Origin: Chlorobiota bacterium
GTDB lineage: Bacteria; Bacteroidota; Ignavibacteria; Tepidaquicellales; OLB5
NCBI GenBank assembly: GCA_022616535.1
Contig: JAKEEM010000051.1
Span: forward strand, 1 to 64,000
DNA length: 64,000 nt
Direction: 5' to 3'
Below the pieces are notes generated by a model that saw only the letters and a program-made list of their open reading frames with translations, was not told where the DNA came from and searched no databases. Positions 1 to 8,953 of this stretch are shown one piece after another (the stretch's first letter is position 1; each line of letters opens with the position of its first letter). The translations under genes and the position numbers were made by a program.

Positions 1-1934
1 ATTGCCGCATGCTCCCGCGATGAACCTTCGCCGTAATTATCCTCGCCAACTGCAACCCATGGAATATTTTTTGCCTTATATTCACGGGCAACATTGGGGA
101 CTTCATCATAGCTGCCTGTGAGCAGGTTTTTAACGGAGTTAGTTTTATCATTGAATGAATTAACCGCGCCGATAAACATATTGTTTGAAATATTATCAAG
201 GTGTCCGCGGAATTTGAGCCACGGTCCCGCCATTGAAATATGGTCGGTTGTGCATTTTCCCTTCACTTTAATCAGCACCCTCATATCCTTAAATTCTTTT
301 TCGAAATTTGGATGAACAAACGGGAAGAGTCTTTGCAGTCGTTTGCTGTTCGGGTCAATTTCAACCTGCACTTTAGAACCTTCTGTTGCCGGCTCAACGT
401 ATCCTTCATTCCCTTTTAAAAATCCTTTCGAAGGGAGTTCCTCGCCTTTCGGTTCATCCAGAGTAACAAGCTCGCCCATATCATTTACAAGCGTATCGGT
501 TAATGGATTAAACGTAAGCTTTCCGGCCAGTGCAAACGCCGTTACAATTTCCGGCGATGCGACAAATGCGTGTGTTGCGGCGTTTCCGTCATTGCGCTTT
601 GAGAAATTACGGTTATAAGAAGTAATGATTGAATTTTTCTCACCCTCTTTAACATCATGTCGCTTCCACTGTCCGATGCAGGGTCCGCAGGCATTTGCAA
701 GCACAAGCCCGCCGACTTTTTCGAATAACTCAAGCTGCCCGTCACGCTCGATTGTTGCGCGTATCTGCTCGGAACCCGGCGTAATTGTAAACTCTGACTT
801 TACCTTAAGCCCTTTTTCAATCGCCTGCTTTGCAACAGATGCCGCGCGTTCCATATCTTCGTATGATGAATTCGTGCAGCTTCCAATCAGTGCAACTTTT
901 AATTCCTCGGGATACTCTTTTTCCTTCACCGCATCCTTAAATTTTGAAACAGGCCAGGCGAGGTCGGGAGTAAACGGTCCGTTAATATACGGCTCAAGCT
1001 TACTTAAATCGATTTCTATAATTTCATCATAATATTTCTCGCTCCCCGCATCGGGTTTTAAATAATCTCCAAGCCCGCTTGCCAAATTGCCTATTTCTTC
1101 CCTGCCGGTTGCTTTAAGGTAGGTGAACATCCTTTCATCATAAGCGAAAATTGATGTTGTAGCTCCGATTTCCGCGCCCATATTGCAAATTGTTCCCTTG
1201 CCTGTGCATGAAATCGATTTTGCTCCCTCGCCGAAATACTCAACAATAGCACCCGTTCCGCCTTTAACTGTGAGAATACCGGAAACTTTTAAAATTACAT
1301 CTTTTGGCGAAGTCCACCCGCTCATTCTTCCGGTTAAGTGAACTCCGATGAGTTTAGGCCATTTGAGCTCCCAGGGCATGCCTGCCATTACATCGACCGC
1401 ATCAGCGCCACCTACTCCAATTGCCACCATACCGAGACCCCCTGCGTTTGGCGTGTGCGAGTCTGTTCCAATCATCATTCCCCCCGGAAAAGCGTAATTT
1501 TCCAAAACAACCTGGTGAATTATCCCGGCTCCCGGTTTCCAGAAACCAAGACCGTATTTATTAGACACGCTTGCGAGGAAATCATAAACCTCTTTGTTTT
1601 CGTCGAATGCTCTCAGCAAATCTTTTGCTGAGCCAACCTCCGCCTGAATCAAGTGGTCGCAGTGCACGGTTGAAGGCACTGTAACTCTGGGTATGCCGGC
1701 TGACATAAACTGAAGCAGCGCCATTTGCGCCGTTGCATCCTGCATTGCAACTCTGTCGGGAGCGAATTCAACAAAATCCTTCCCGCCTGAAAAGGGTTTT
1801 TCGGTTTTACTCCAAAGATGCGAATAAAGTACTTTCTCAGCATAAGTCATAGGGCGGTTTAGAACTTTCTTAGCTTCATCAACCTTGCCTTTAAATCCGG
1901 AATAAATCTTTTTAATTAAAACTAAGTCAAACAT
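1..1934 (-). CDS. acn: Aconitate hydratase, 3' part beyond window
   Basis: This gene interconverts citrate and isocitrate in the TCA cycle. The first 644 residues are present and the C-terminal swivel domain runs off the left edge, so the six-frame track missed it. Visible aconitase marks are [12 protein letters not shown] near residue 60, [13 protein letters not shown] near 156, and the three 4Fe-4S cysteines, C353 ([10 protein letters not shown]) and C416/C419 (ACGPCIGQW). The start is the ATG at 1934 (MFDLVLIKK). The layout resembles the mitochondrial-type aconitases of about 750 residues more than AcnA or AcnB, which is a family-level inference. It is the last visible gene of the rnhB-yraN-exonuclease run, 20 bp downstream of the exonuclease. 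Confidence 0.95.
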   Translation of the reverse strand, partial: MFDLVLIKKIYSGFKGKVDEAKKVLNRPMTYAEKVLYSHLWSKTEKPFSGGKDFVEFAPDRVAMQDATAQMALLQFMSAGIPRVTVPSTVHCDHLIQAEVGSAKDLLRAFDENKEVYDFLASVSNKYGLGFWKPGAGIIHQVVLENYAFPGGMMIGTDSHTPNAGGLGMVAIGVGGADAVDVMAGMPWELKWPKLIGVHLTGRMSGWTSPKDVILKVSGILTVKGGTGAIVEYFGEGAKSISCTGKGTICNMGAEIGATTSIFAYDERMFTYLKATGREEIGNLASGLGDYLKPDAGSEKYYDEIIEIDLSKLEPYINGPFTPDLAWPVSKFKDAVKEKEYPEELKVALIGSCTNSSYEDMERAASVAKQAIEKGLKVKSEFTITPGSEQIRATIERDGQLELFEKVGGLVLANACGPCIGQWKRHDVKEGEKNSIITSYNRNFSKRNDGNAATHAFVASPEIVTAFALAGKLTFNPLTDTLVNDMGELVTLDEPKGEELPSKGFLKGNEGYVEPATEGSKVQVEIDPNSKRLQRLFPFVHPNFEKEFKDMRVLIKVKGKCTTDHISMAGPWLKFRGHLDNISNNMFIGAVNSFNDKTNSVKNLLTGSYDEVPNVAREYKAKNIPWVAVGEDNYGEGSSREHAA

Positions 1935-1954
1935 TTTATAACCCTGTTATACGA

Positions 1955-2680
1955 TTAATTTGTAAAACTTATATTTTCTTCTTTCAGTAATTCCAATCCC
2001 TTAAACTTCAACAGAAGCTGAGCCACGGTTACGACATCTTTCATGCAGTAATTTTTAATTCTTTCCAAATCTTTCTCAATCCAGTATGTGCTCCACACAA
2101 CGCTTCCGTCAATATCATTCTTTGGTGATTCTATCCCGAACACTTCCGCAAGCAGGTTAAGCGATGTAAAGCTTTTATAATCGCCGAACTTCCACATATC
2201 CATCGTATCAAGCAGCTGAACCTCCCACGGTTTTTTGCCGGAGTTATTCAGCAGGTGCGGGATCTCGACACCGTTTACAAGGCATCTCCTCGCAATGTAA
2301 GGAAAGTCAAACTCCCTGCTGTTATGCCCGCAAAGCATATGCTCATCGGTGCTGAAGCTTTTATTCAGCGTTTCGCAAAACTCAGCTAAAATCTTTTTCT
2401 CATCATCGCCGTAAAAAGCTTTTACCTTGAATGATAAGCCGTCTCCGTTATCATAAAAATATCCTGCACAGATGCAAATAATTTTCCCGAATTCGGCGAA
2501 AATTCCAGCTCTTTGGTAAAGCCCTTCTGGGGAGAGCCCTTCCTTCAATTCCCTCTGCATTTTCTTTTTCCAAAGCTCTTTCCACGGCTCTGGAAGCTCA
2601 AAATAGCTCGCGTACTGCGGAACAGTCTCTATATCTATAACAAGAACGTTTTTTAAATTTATCCTCTCAAGCATAAACAC
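1955..2680 (-). CDS. Predicted 3'-5' exonuclease, PolB-like DEDDy fold
   Basis: A 241-residue protein resembling the exonuclease domain of family B DNA polymerases, without a polymerase domain. It has the three exonuclease motifs: DIET near residue 16 (Exo I), GHNSREFDFPYI in the middle (Exo II) and YCMKDVV near the end (Exo III, the DEDDy tyrosine/aspartate). It probably trims DNA 3' ends in repair. The frame opens with GTG directly after the yraN stop, and an ATG two codons later (2674) is equally good, so the exact start is open. The tight spacing to yraN and rnhB indicates one transcript. Confidence 0.85.
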   Translation of the reverse strand: MFMLERINLKNVLVIDIETVPQYASYFELPEPWKELWKKKMQRELKEGLSPEGLYQRAGIFAEFGKIICICAGYFYDNGDGLSFKVKAFYGDDEKKILAEFCETLNKSFSTDEHMLCGHNSREFDFPYIARRCLVNGVEIPHLLNNSGKKPWEVQLLDTMDMWKFGDYKSFTSLNLLAEVFGIESPKNDIDGSVVWSTYWIEKDLERIKNYCMKDVVTVAQLLLKFKGLELLKEENISFTN

Positions 2681-3031
2681 TCAAAAAGCGTTTTCAATAT
2701 GATTAATCTTCTCCTGCTTGCCGTTGAATGTTATTGCAATTACATCGAACCTTTTTTCGTAATCCGTATACTCATCGTGCTCAATCAAAAATCCTTCGGC
2801 TGATTTCAAAATCTGCTCCTGCTTCTGCTCTGTAACTGACTCCTCCGGTTCTCCGAAGAATTTGTTTTTTCTCGTTTTGACCTCCGCAAAAATCAGAATT
2901 TTCCTTTCGTCATCTTTAAAGATTAAGTCAATCTCCGCTCTATCGAATCGGAAATTCTGCTCAACCAGCTTAAACCCCTTTTTCTCAAAATGCTTTTTCG
3001 CAATTTCCTCACCGGTTTTGCCGAGATTCAA
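2681..3031 (-). CDS. yraN: YraN/UPF0102 family nuclease-like protein
   Basis: A 116-residue protein of the UPF0102 family, which has a restriction-endonuclease-like fold. The expected acidic core is visible: RFDRAEIDLIFKDD followed by FAEVKTRK, the E...D...ExK arrangement. The start is TTG at 3031 and overlaps the rnhB stop as TTGA. The TTG is accepted because the N-terminus (LGKTGEEIAKKHFEKKGF) matches the usual family start and no nearby ATG fits. Linkage to rnhB is a conserved neighbourhood in many bacteria. The cellular role is not settled; a DNA-processing function is inferred from the fold. Confidence 0.88.
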   Translation of the reverse strand: MNLGKTGEEIAKKHFEKKGFKLVEQNFRFDRAEIDLIFKDDERKILIFAEVKTRKNKFFGEPEESVTEQKQEQILKSAEGFLIEHDEYTDYEKRFDVIAITFNGKQEKINHIENAF

Positions 3032-3663
3032 AATAATTCTCCCTGCAGGACTTTAATATTAAACGAACGCCTGTGGATGCCCGTGTATCCGAACTCAAGC
3101 AGCTCATCAACATGCTTCTGCGTGCAGTAGCCCTTATGATGGGAAAAAGTAAAGTTGGGATAAAGATTTTCGTATTCAGTCATAATCCTGTCCCTTGTTA
3201 CCTTTGCAATTATAGACGCTGCCGCAACCGTAAAGCTTTTCTCGTCGGCTTTAATTAGGTTTTCAACCTTTGCCGAGCCGTTTTTATAAAAATTCCCGTC
3301 TGCAATTATCAATTCCGGCACCAAATTAAGCGTTGAAACCGCCTTATCCATCGCAGTTCTGGTCGCCTCAAGGATGTTAATCTCGTCAATTTCATTGTTG
3401 CACGATACCCCTATGCTGTATGAAAGCGCCGAGCTTATTATTTCCTCGTACAGCTCTTTCCTTTTGGCAGGCGGAACCTGTTTTGAGTCATACACCCCTT
3501 CAATATAAACGTCGTCGCTGAATATCACCGCAGCCGCCACAACGGGACCCGCAATCGGACCCCTGCCCGCCTCGTCGACGCCGCACAAAAGCCCGCCGTA
3601 CCTGCCTCTGATGCTGTTATCAAATCTTATAATAGAGTGAGTCCTTCGGGCTGTGTTCTTCAT
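3028..3663 (-). CDS. rnhB: Ribonuclease HII
   Basis: Cleaves RNA in RNA-DNA hybrids and removes single ribonucleotides from DNA. The N-terminal motif GVDEAGRGPIAGPVVAAAV supplies catalytic D30 and E31. IIADGNF carries the next acidic residue, and AASIIAKVTRDRIM is the usual downstream block. At 211 residues the length is typical. The start is ATG at 3663. It is the first gene of the rnhB-yraN-exonuclease-acn run and is divergent from comF across 68 bp, so that gap should contain promoters for both directions. Confidence 0.97.
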   Translation of the reverse strand: MKNTARRTHSIIRFDNSIRGRYGGLLCGVDEAGRGPIAGPVVAAAVIFSDDVYIEGVYDSKQVPPAKRKELYEEIISSALSYSIGVSCNNEIDEINILEATRTAMDKAVSTLNLVPELIIADGNFYKNGSAKVENLIKADEKSFTVAAASIIAKVTRDRIMTEYENLYPNFTFSHHKGYCTQKHVDELLEFGYTGIHRRSFNIKVLQGELF

Positions 3664-3731
3664 TTACCTGTTTGAACGCCAAAATTACCAAATTAACTTT
3701 GAATTTAAAATTCTATAAACTATCTTAATAT

Positions 3732-4433
3732 ATGTTCCGAAGAACTTTAAACAGGGTTTTAGACGAAATCGTTAACTTCGTTTTACCGAACAGCTGCTTA
3801 TGCTGTGAGTCACCCATTGCTCCCGATGAACGTTTTATCTGCATGAACTGCTTCAAAAAGCTTGAAAAATTTGGCCTGCCCCACCCCTGGAAAGAGGAAT
3901 TTATTGCAAAAAGCGTTATCGATAACTCGCTCAGTGCATTTTGGTTCAGGGAAGGAACGGCAATTCAAACCTTGCTCCATTGTATGAAATATGAGAAAAT
4001 GAAATCCGTCGGCAGAATGCTGGGAAACCAAATCGGCAGGCAAATTGCAGAGCTGAACGGAATGACATTTGATTATGTTGTTCCCGTTCCCCTGCATAAA
4101 GCAAGAATCCGCGACCGGCAGTATAACCAAAGCGAGTTTATCGCAAAGGGAATGAGCGAGGTCCTTAACGCAAAAGTTTTAAATGATGCTCTAATCAGAA
4201 TACGTTACACTCAAACGCAGACTAAGCTTAACAAAGCCGAGAGAAAAGAAAATGTCAAAGGCGCATTTGAGGTAAATCAAAAGCATAAGGATAAAATCAC
4301 GGCTAAAAACATTATAGTAGTTGATGATGTGATTACAACCGGCGCAACTATACTTGAATGCGCGGAGGTGCTGAAAAAATCCGGCGCGGGAAAAATATGG
4401 GTTTGCTCAGCCGCTTATGCTGCATTGGATTAG
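3732..4433 (+). CDS. comF: ComF family phosphoribosyltransferase-like protein
   Basis: A 233-residue ComF/GntX family protein. The N-terminal zinc-finger-like cysteines are SCLCCE (22-25) and CMNC (37-40). The C-terminal half is a type I phosphoribosyltransferase fold with the PRPP loop NIIVVDDVITTGATI. In competent bacteria ComF helps handle incoming single-stranded DNA; whether that applies here is unknown. Its TAG stop directly abuts the stop of the convergent gene at 4434. Confidence 0.92.
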   Translation: MFRRTLNRVLDEIVNFVLPNSCLCCESPIAPDERFICMNCFKKLEKFGLPHPWKEEFIAKSVIDNSLSAFWFREGTAIQTLLHCMKYEKMKSVGRMLGNQIGRQIAELNGMTFDYVVPVPLHKARIRDRQYNQSEFIAKGMSEVLNAKVLNDALIRIRYTQTQTKLNKAERKENVKGAFEVNQKHKDKITAKNIIVVDDVITTGATILECAEVLKKSGAGKIWVCSAAYAALD

Positions 4434-4820
4434 CTACTTTAAATAAATCATCTCCGCGTCGATTCTGTAGCCCTGAATGTTTGCGGTGTTTTCGTAGCCG
4501 AAAATTATACCGTATTTTATAAACGCCTTTACAATAACAGTTTTGCCGATAAAGCTGTTTACATCAAGCGAGGGCGCATTGGCAGTGAGGGGGTACTTAT
4601 AATTATCAGGCAGGACAAGCTCCCAGTCCCAGATTTTTTCATCGCCGAGCTTCGAGCTGTCGCGCGGCGGAACATACTCAATAATCTTCCCCTCAACAAA
4701 CGCATTTTGATTCTGGTGCGCCTCTAAATCCGTATATGAGCGGCAGGTATCAATCTCCTGCGCGCAGGCGCTTGATGTTATGAAAAGAAATGCGAAGATG
4801 AATGTTATGTGTTTGTGCAT
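4434..4820 (-). CDS. Small secreted hypothetical protein
   Basis: No family recognised. The 128-residue product has a clear signal peptide (ITFIFAFLFITSSACA, cleavage probably after ACA) and a mature part of about 108 residues rich in beta-prone segments. The segment DTCRSYTDLEAHQNQNAFVEGK followed by VIVKAFIKYG could form a small OB-like or beta-sandwich domain, but this is a guess. It starts 14 bp downstream of the first R-M cassette and may be read through from it, although its content points to an ordinary chromosomal gene. Confidence 0.75.
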   Translation of the reverse strand: MHKHITFIFAFLFITSSACAQEIDTCRSYTDLEAHQNQNAFVEGKIIEYVPPRDSSKLGDEKIWDWELVLPDNYKYPLTANAPSLDVNSFIGKTVIVKAFIKYGIIFGYENTANIQGYRIDAEMIYLK

Positions 4821-4834
4821 GTGAATAATTTAAT

Positions 4835-6184
4835 TCAATCTATTAAACTCATTTCAATTTGTTTCTCTAGTTCAAGAACCCAATCTATCTCAATAATTCC
4901 ACCTCTTCCTTTTCTATCAAAACGCATATAACGATTCTTAATTTTATACCCCCATTTATTAATAAGTTTAAAACCATTTCTTCGGGCAATTTCGATAACA
5001 ATATTCGCAGTATCAAAATAGGTGCCGCTAACTTTACTATCGCCTATTATTACAATGTAGGGTGTACCTACTGTTAAACATTTTGACATCTCTTTAAAGT
5101 GTTTTTCCATTTCTAAAAAATACTTATATGTAATATAGGAGTGTTTGTGGCCATTCTTCTTATCACTATTAAAAACTATTTGTAATTTCTTGTCTAAACT
5201 TTCTATGCCAAACGGCGTATTAATTGGAGTATAATGTTTAAATTCGACCTTGGATAAATGTTTGTTACCGATATATTCTCTTTTTTTACCATTTTGTTTA
5301 TCTTGAGTTTGCATATCAAACAAATCGCCAACCCAAAATAATTCTGCCATTTGATTGTAAATATAATCTATGGATTTAATGTAGGGTGGAGAAGTAATAA
5401 CTAAATCAATATTATGACCTTCGAGCTTATCCAGAAGAAATACGTTGCTTGATGTACAAACCACTTTACTATGCAAATTAGGGTTTACAATATCTGTAAA
5501 TAACCTTATTCGATCAAAAAATAAAACTAGTTGTTGAAAAAACAGATTATTTACTTCTTCTGGCATTTTTAATTTTGTATGGGAAACATATGTTTTTTGT
5601 GACTCATTATCAGCATTTGATACTCGCCTGATAATGGATGAAAAACAAATAATCAAAAGATCTACAATGTCTTTAATTTCCTTTTCGCTTCCAAATCTTA
5701 CTTGTATCTGGTCAATCAAACCCCTAATTAAACTAAGTTTTCTAATAGCATCTTCAGTAAACCAATGTTTCAAATTTTCACATGCCGGTTTAAAATTACC
5801 ATTACGTTTTCTTTTTATATTTTTAATTAACCAATCACAAATTATATCTAATGTAGGGACATCGATCCTTGTTATCTTAACTTTTGAAATTAATACAGAT
5901 AAAGGGTCAACATCAAACCCTATAACATTGTGACCGGCCAAAATACCTTCCACGAGGGTTGTCCCTGAACCGCAAAATGGTTCTAAAATTGTTTTGTTTT
6001 CAAAACCATTTAAATACTTTGATATTGCCCATTTAGGCAAATGTGGAATAAATTTTGCGGGGTATTTATGGAATCCATGGGTAAAGGAAGTTACTTCTTT
6101 CGTTGAGATGTTTAATATCGAACCTTCTTCAACTTCAATAGGAATAGTTTCCTTAACATAAACAAATTCCGGCTTAACTTTCAT
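4835..6184 (-). CDS. DNA methyltransferase of R-M system 1 (second)
   Basis: A 449-residue N6-adenine/N4-cytosine type methyltransferase. The S-adenosylmethionine loop ILEPFCGSGTT is near residues 67-76, preceded by HGFHKYPAKFIP, and the catalytic motif TSPPYIKSIDY follows near residue 265. Motif I before motif IV is the reverse of the common beta-class order. TSPPY is most often seen in N4-cytosine enzymes, so that modification is favoured but not proven. It overlaps the upstream methyltransferase by 4 bp (ATGA) and shares its architecture, which suggests an old duplication with each enzyme modifying one strand of an asymmetric site. The gene is more AT-rich than the neighbouring core genes. 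Confidence 0.9.
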   Translation of the reverse strand: MKVKPEFVYVKETIPIEVEEGSILNISTKEVTSFTHGFHKYPAKFIPHLPKWAISKYLNGFENKTILEPFCGSGTTLVEGILAGHNVIGFDVDPLSVLISKVKITRIDVPTLDIICDWLIKNIKRKRNGNFKPACENLKHWFTEDAIRKLSLIRGLIDQIQVRFGSEKEIKDIVDLLIICFSSIIRRVSNADNESQKTYVSHTKLKMPEEVNNLFFQQLVLFFDRIRLFTDIVNPNLHSKVVCTSSNVFLLDKLEGHNIDLVITSPPYIKSIDYIYNQMAELFWVGDLFDMQTQDKQNGKKREYIGNKHLSKVEFKHYTPINTPFGIESLDKKLQIVFNSDKKNGHKHSYITYKYFLEMEKHFKEMSKCLTVGTPYIVIIGDSKVSGTYFDTANIVIEIARRNGFKLINKWGYKIKNRYMRFDRKGRGGIIEIDWVLELEKQIEMSLID

Positions 6185-7614
6185 TTCTCTAGCAATATGA
6201 TACTTTCGCGTAAATATCTTTTCAGAAATTCTAAATTTTGTTTCTGTTGTGAACTTGTTGTTAAATGTCTAGTTATATATATACCTTTTACTTTAAACCC
6301 AATTTCTCTTGCTATATCTGAAATAAGTAAATCCGAAGGTACTATCACGCCAGAATACGCTGAATTACCCACCACAATCCCGACAATTCCGCCTTTTTTG
6401 GTTTGAATATAGGTCTTACTAAGTAAAATATTCATGTCATCAAAGTAACCTCTGATTACACTAGGTATTTTTTTGCTCCATAATTTAGCAACATCAAACA
6501 TTCCTATTAACTTCTCAAGGCTTTTATTCTTATAAAGAACAGTCTTATGATTTAATGAATTTGTATTTGACCTCAGTCCATTATTTCTTAATATACGAAA
6601 TTCTTCCTTATTCGAAACAAATCCTCCCAGCCATAAATCTATTTTATGAATTTCAAAATAATCGAAACAATTGCAATACGGCGGAGAAAAGAAAGTAAAG
6701 TTTATTTCATCTGTAAAGAAATCATCAAATTTTAAGCTATTCCCTTCAAATATACGTGGAATATAATTACTTGATCCATAGTTATTTTGCAGATCCGATA
6801 ACATCAGTTCCAATTGTTTTAGTAACGTTGATTTGACGAAATTGAATTTATCAATTGGATAGACTTTTTTTTCCCATATATCTTTTTTAATGTTAATATA
6901 ACCGTTCCGTGTCCTTTTTCTATTCTTGTATTTTATCCCATTACCTTCTTTCTTAATATTTGACACGCTCTCAATGATTGAAAGCCATGCAACAAAAAGG
7001 AAATTTCTTGCCTTTTCAAAATTTATATTTAGAATATAATTTTTAAATAAAATTAATGAGTTTAGAATATCGGAATTAAAAACCTTGGCTACTAATTCAA
7101 AATTTATGTTAATTTCTACTTCTTTATTCTTCAATAATTTTAACCTTTGAATTGCCTTCTTTATTTTTTTTATATCATCCATAGTGTAATGTGTATTTTC
7201 AACCCTTGCTACTAAAACAGAAATGGGGTTTACATCCATGCCAATTCCTTGTAGATCGCTTAAGCGCGCAGCGAGTAATGTTGTTCCGCTTCCACAAAAG
7301 GGGTCAAAAATGTTACCCTTAACATTGAATTCTTTTATAAAAGCATTCACTAACCTTAAGGAATAACCCTCTCTATAAGGGAACCACCTTTGAACGGGAA
7401 TACTATATGCATTTTGAAAATGTACTTGGCTTCGCAATGAGCTTGCATTGAACAAGACAAATTTTCGTTCTAAATCTTTATATATCTTTAATTGTTCATG
7501 TTGCTTACCGCTAACTTCTGGTTCAAATAAAGGGAAGACGTCTACTTGCTCGTTAACAAACGTAACCCTAAATTCATCAAAATACTCCCTATATGGCACT
7601 ATAGTCAATGACAT
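6181..7614 (-). CDS. DNA methyltransferase of R-M system 1 (first)
   Basis: A 477-residue methyltransferase parallel to its downstream neighbour. It has IFDPFCGSGTT near residue 100 for cofactor binding and FFSPPYCNCFDYFEIH near residue 315 as catalytic motif IV. The SPPY form fits N4-cytosine or N6-adenine methylation, and the sequence cannot decide which. The ATG directly follows the TAA of the HNH endonuclease gene (TAAATG), so endonuclease and methyltransferases are translationally linked. Lysine- and isoleucine-rich codon use marks it as likely acquired with the rest of the cassette. Confidence 0.9.
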   Translation of the reverse strand: MSLTIVPYREYFDEFRVTFVNEQVDVFPLFEPEVSGKQHEQLKIYKDLERKFVLFNASSLRSQVHFQNAYSIPVQRWFPYREGYSLRLVNAFIKEFNVKGNIFDPFCGSGTTLLAARLSDLQGIGMDVNPISVLVARVENTHYTMDDIKKIKKAIQRLKLLKNKEVEININFELVAKVFNSDILNSLILFKNYILNINFEKARNFLFVAWLSIIESVSNIKKEGNGIKYKNRKRTRNGYINIKKDIWEKKVYPIDKFNFVKSTLLKQLELMLSDLQNNYGSSNYIPRIFEGNSLKFDDFFTDEINFTFFSPPYCNCFDYFEIHKIDLWLGGFVSNKEEFRILRNNGLRSNTNSLNHKTVLYKNKSLEKLIGMFDVAKLWSKKIPSVIRGYFDDMNILLSKTYIQTKKGGIVGIVVGNSAYSGVIVPSDLLISDIAREIGFKVKGIYITRHLTTSSQQKQNLEFLKRYLRESIILLEK

Positions 7615-8889
7615 TTAATTTTTAAATTTAAAATTACGGTGATACCGGATAAATTCTGCGAGGGGCATCTTACTATCAATCCGACTCTTTATTACAATAC
7701 TATTACTTGAAAGAATTACAGTTTTTAAATTTTGATCTACAATCTCTGAGAATTTTGGAGAAGTTATTATTCTATGATCATCGGTTAAAGAAAAATAACC
7801 CTTATCAAACGCAATATGGCAGTGTCGACACAAACAAATTCCATTCAAAATATGAGTTCTATGAGGTGGAGCACCATCAGGCACATTATCAGGTTTAATA
7901 TGCGATGCTTCCACAAAAATTTGACCATTTACATCACAATTAGGTACAGCACAAATATAATTATATTTCTTTTTTATCCTAATTGCCCATGCAGCATTCC
8001 TCATCCTCCTTGTACTATTTGCAAATCTTAAATCTGTGCTTAATATATCTAATTCCGGTATCTGACTTTCTTCTTCTTCGGAAACAGCTTCCACTAAGGG
8101 AGCCGTATAAATTTCATCTGTGATTTGCTCCTCAATACTTTGTTGTTGTGTGATGTTTTCGAAAATTTCTTTTATAGATACCTTAAAAGGTGAGATTTCA
8201 ATTAAGGGATTATCTCTTATCGATTCCCAATCTGCATCGCTTAACAAAGTATTCGGTGTAAAATTTTTTATTTCTCTAACAAAATTTGGGTATTTGCTCG
8301 TATAAATTAGTCGATCATTTAATTCATTAAAAAGACCTGAATTAATCAGATCTCTTTTCCAGTATGATGCATCTCTTGCCACGCCTTCCTTTGTACCATC
8401 TACAAGAGCTGAGAATTCTGTTAAGGAAATTGAATTATCATTGTCAAGGTTATTCAATAAAAATTTTAATGGGATATCACCTTGAGCGGGATTTGTCGAA
8501 TATTGTGCATGAGAATCATTAAAAGCAAAAATCGCTAATGAAATCGAAAGGGTGAGCTCATAAATTTGTTGCGCTGCAATGTAATTACCAATAGTATATA
8601 GATCGTTCCATATCGAGCCCATTCGCGTCCATATAAGGGGGCACAAATTCCCTTCTTTAATAAATCCATATCTTATCATCGTGCGTATTTTGGTTTGCAT
8701 TGTTGAGGGTTGCACTCCAACGATTTCTGCAAATCTATATTGCATTGGATCAGTATACCTACTACCCGACCACCTCCATCCTGAATAATCAGGTTTTTGG
8801 CTTTCAATTACTAATTCTCTAACCGCAAGTAGCTCCTCTAAATTTGAGCTACTCCTAGAATGAAACCAATCACCATTTATTGAGGCCAT
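7615..8889 (-). CDS. HNH restriction endonuclease, R-M system 1
   Basis: A 424-residue protein with a C-terminal HNH nuclease domain of the zinc-stapled kind. CAVPNC and CLCRHC supply four zinc cysteines, EASHIKPDN the first histidine, LNG the asparagine and CHIAFDKG the last histidine. The N-terminal 300 residues show no motif I recognise and presumably read the DNA site. Cotranscription with two methyltransferases makes it the restriction subunit of a type II, possibly IIS, system. It is first in the operon, ahead of its protective methylases, an order that usually needs some delay mechanism; none is visible. Confidence 0.85.
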   Translation of the reverse strand: MASINGDWFHSRSSSNLEELLAVRELVIESQKPDYSGWRWSGSRYTDPMQYRFAEIVGVQPSTMQTKIRTMIRYGFIKEGNLCPLIWTRMGSIWNDLYTIGNYIAAQQIYELTLSISLAIFAFNDSHAQYSTNPAQGDIPLKFLLNNLDNDNSISLTEFSALVDGTKEGVARDASYWKRDLINSGLFNELNDRLIYTSKYPNFVREIKNFTPNTLLSDADWESIRDNPLIEISPFKVSIKEIFENITQQQSIEEQITDEIYTAPLVEAVSEEEESQIPELDILSTDLRFANSTRRMRNAAWAIRIKKKYNYICAVPNCDVNGQIFVEASHIKPDNVPDGAPPHRTHILNGICLCRHCHIAFDKGYFSLTDDHRIITSPKFSEIVDQNLKTVILSSNSIVIKSRIDSKMPLAEFIRYHRNFKFKN

Positions 8890-8953
8890 GATAACAATTT
8901 ATATCCAAAATTAAGCATTATTTTCTACCTACTCAATGCAACAAGTTTATTTT

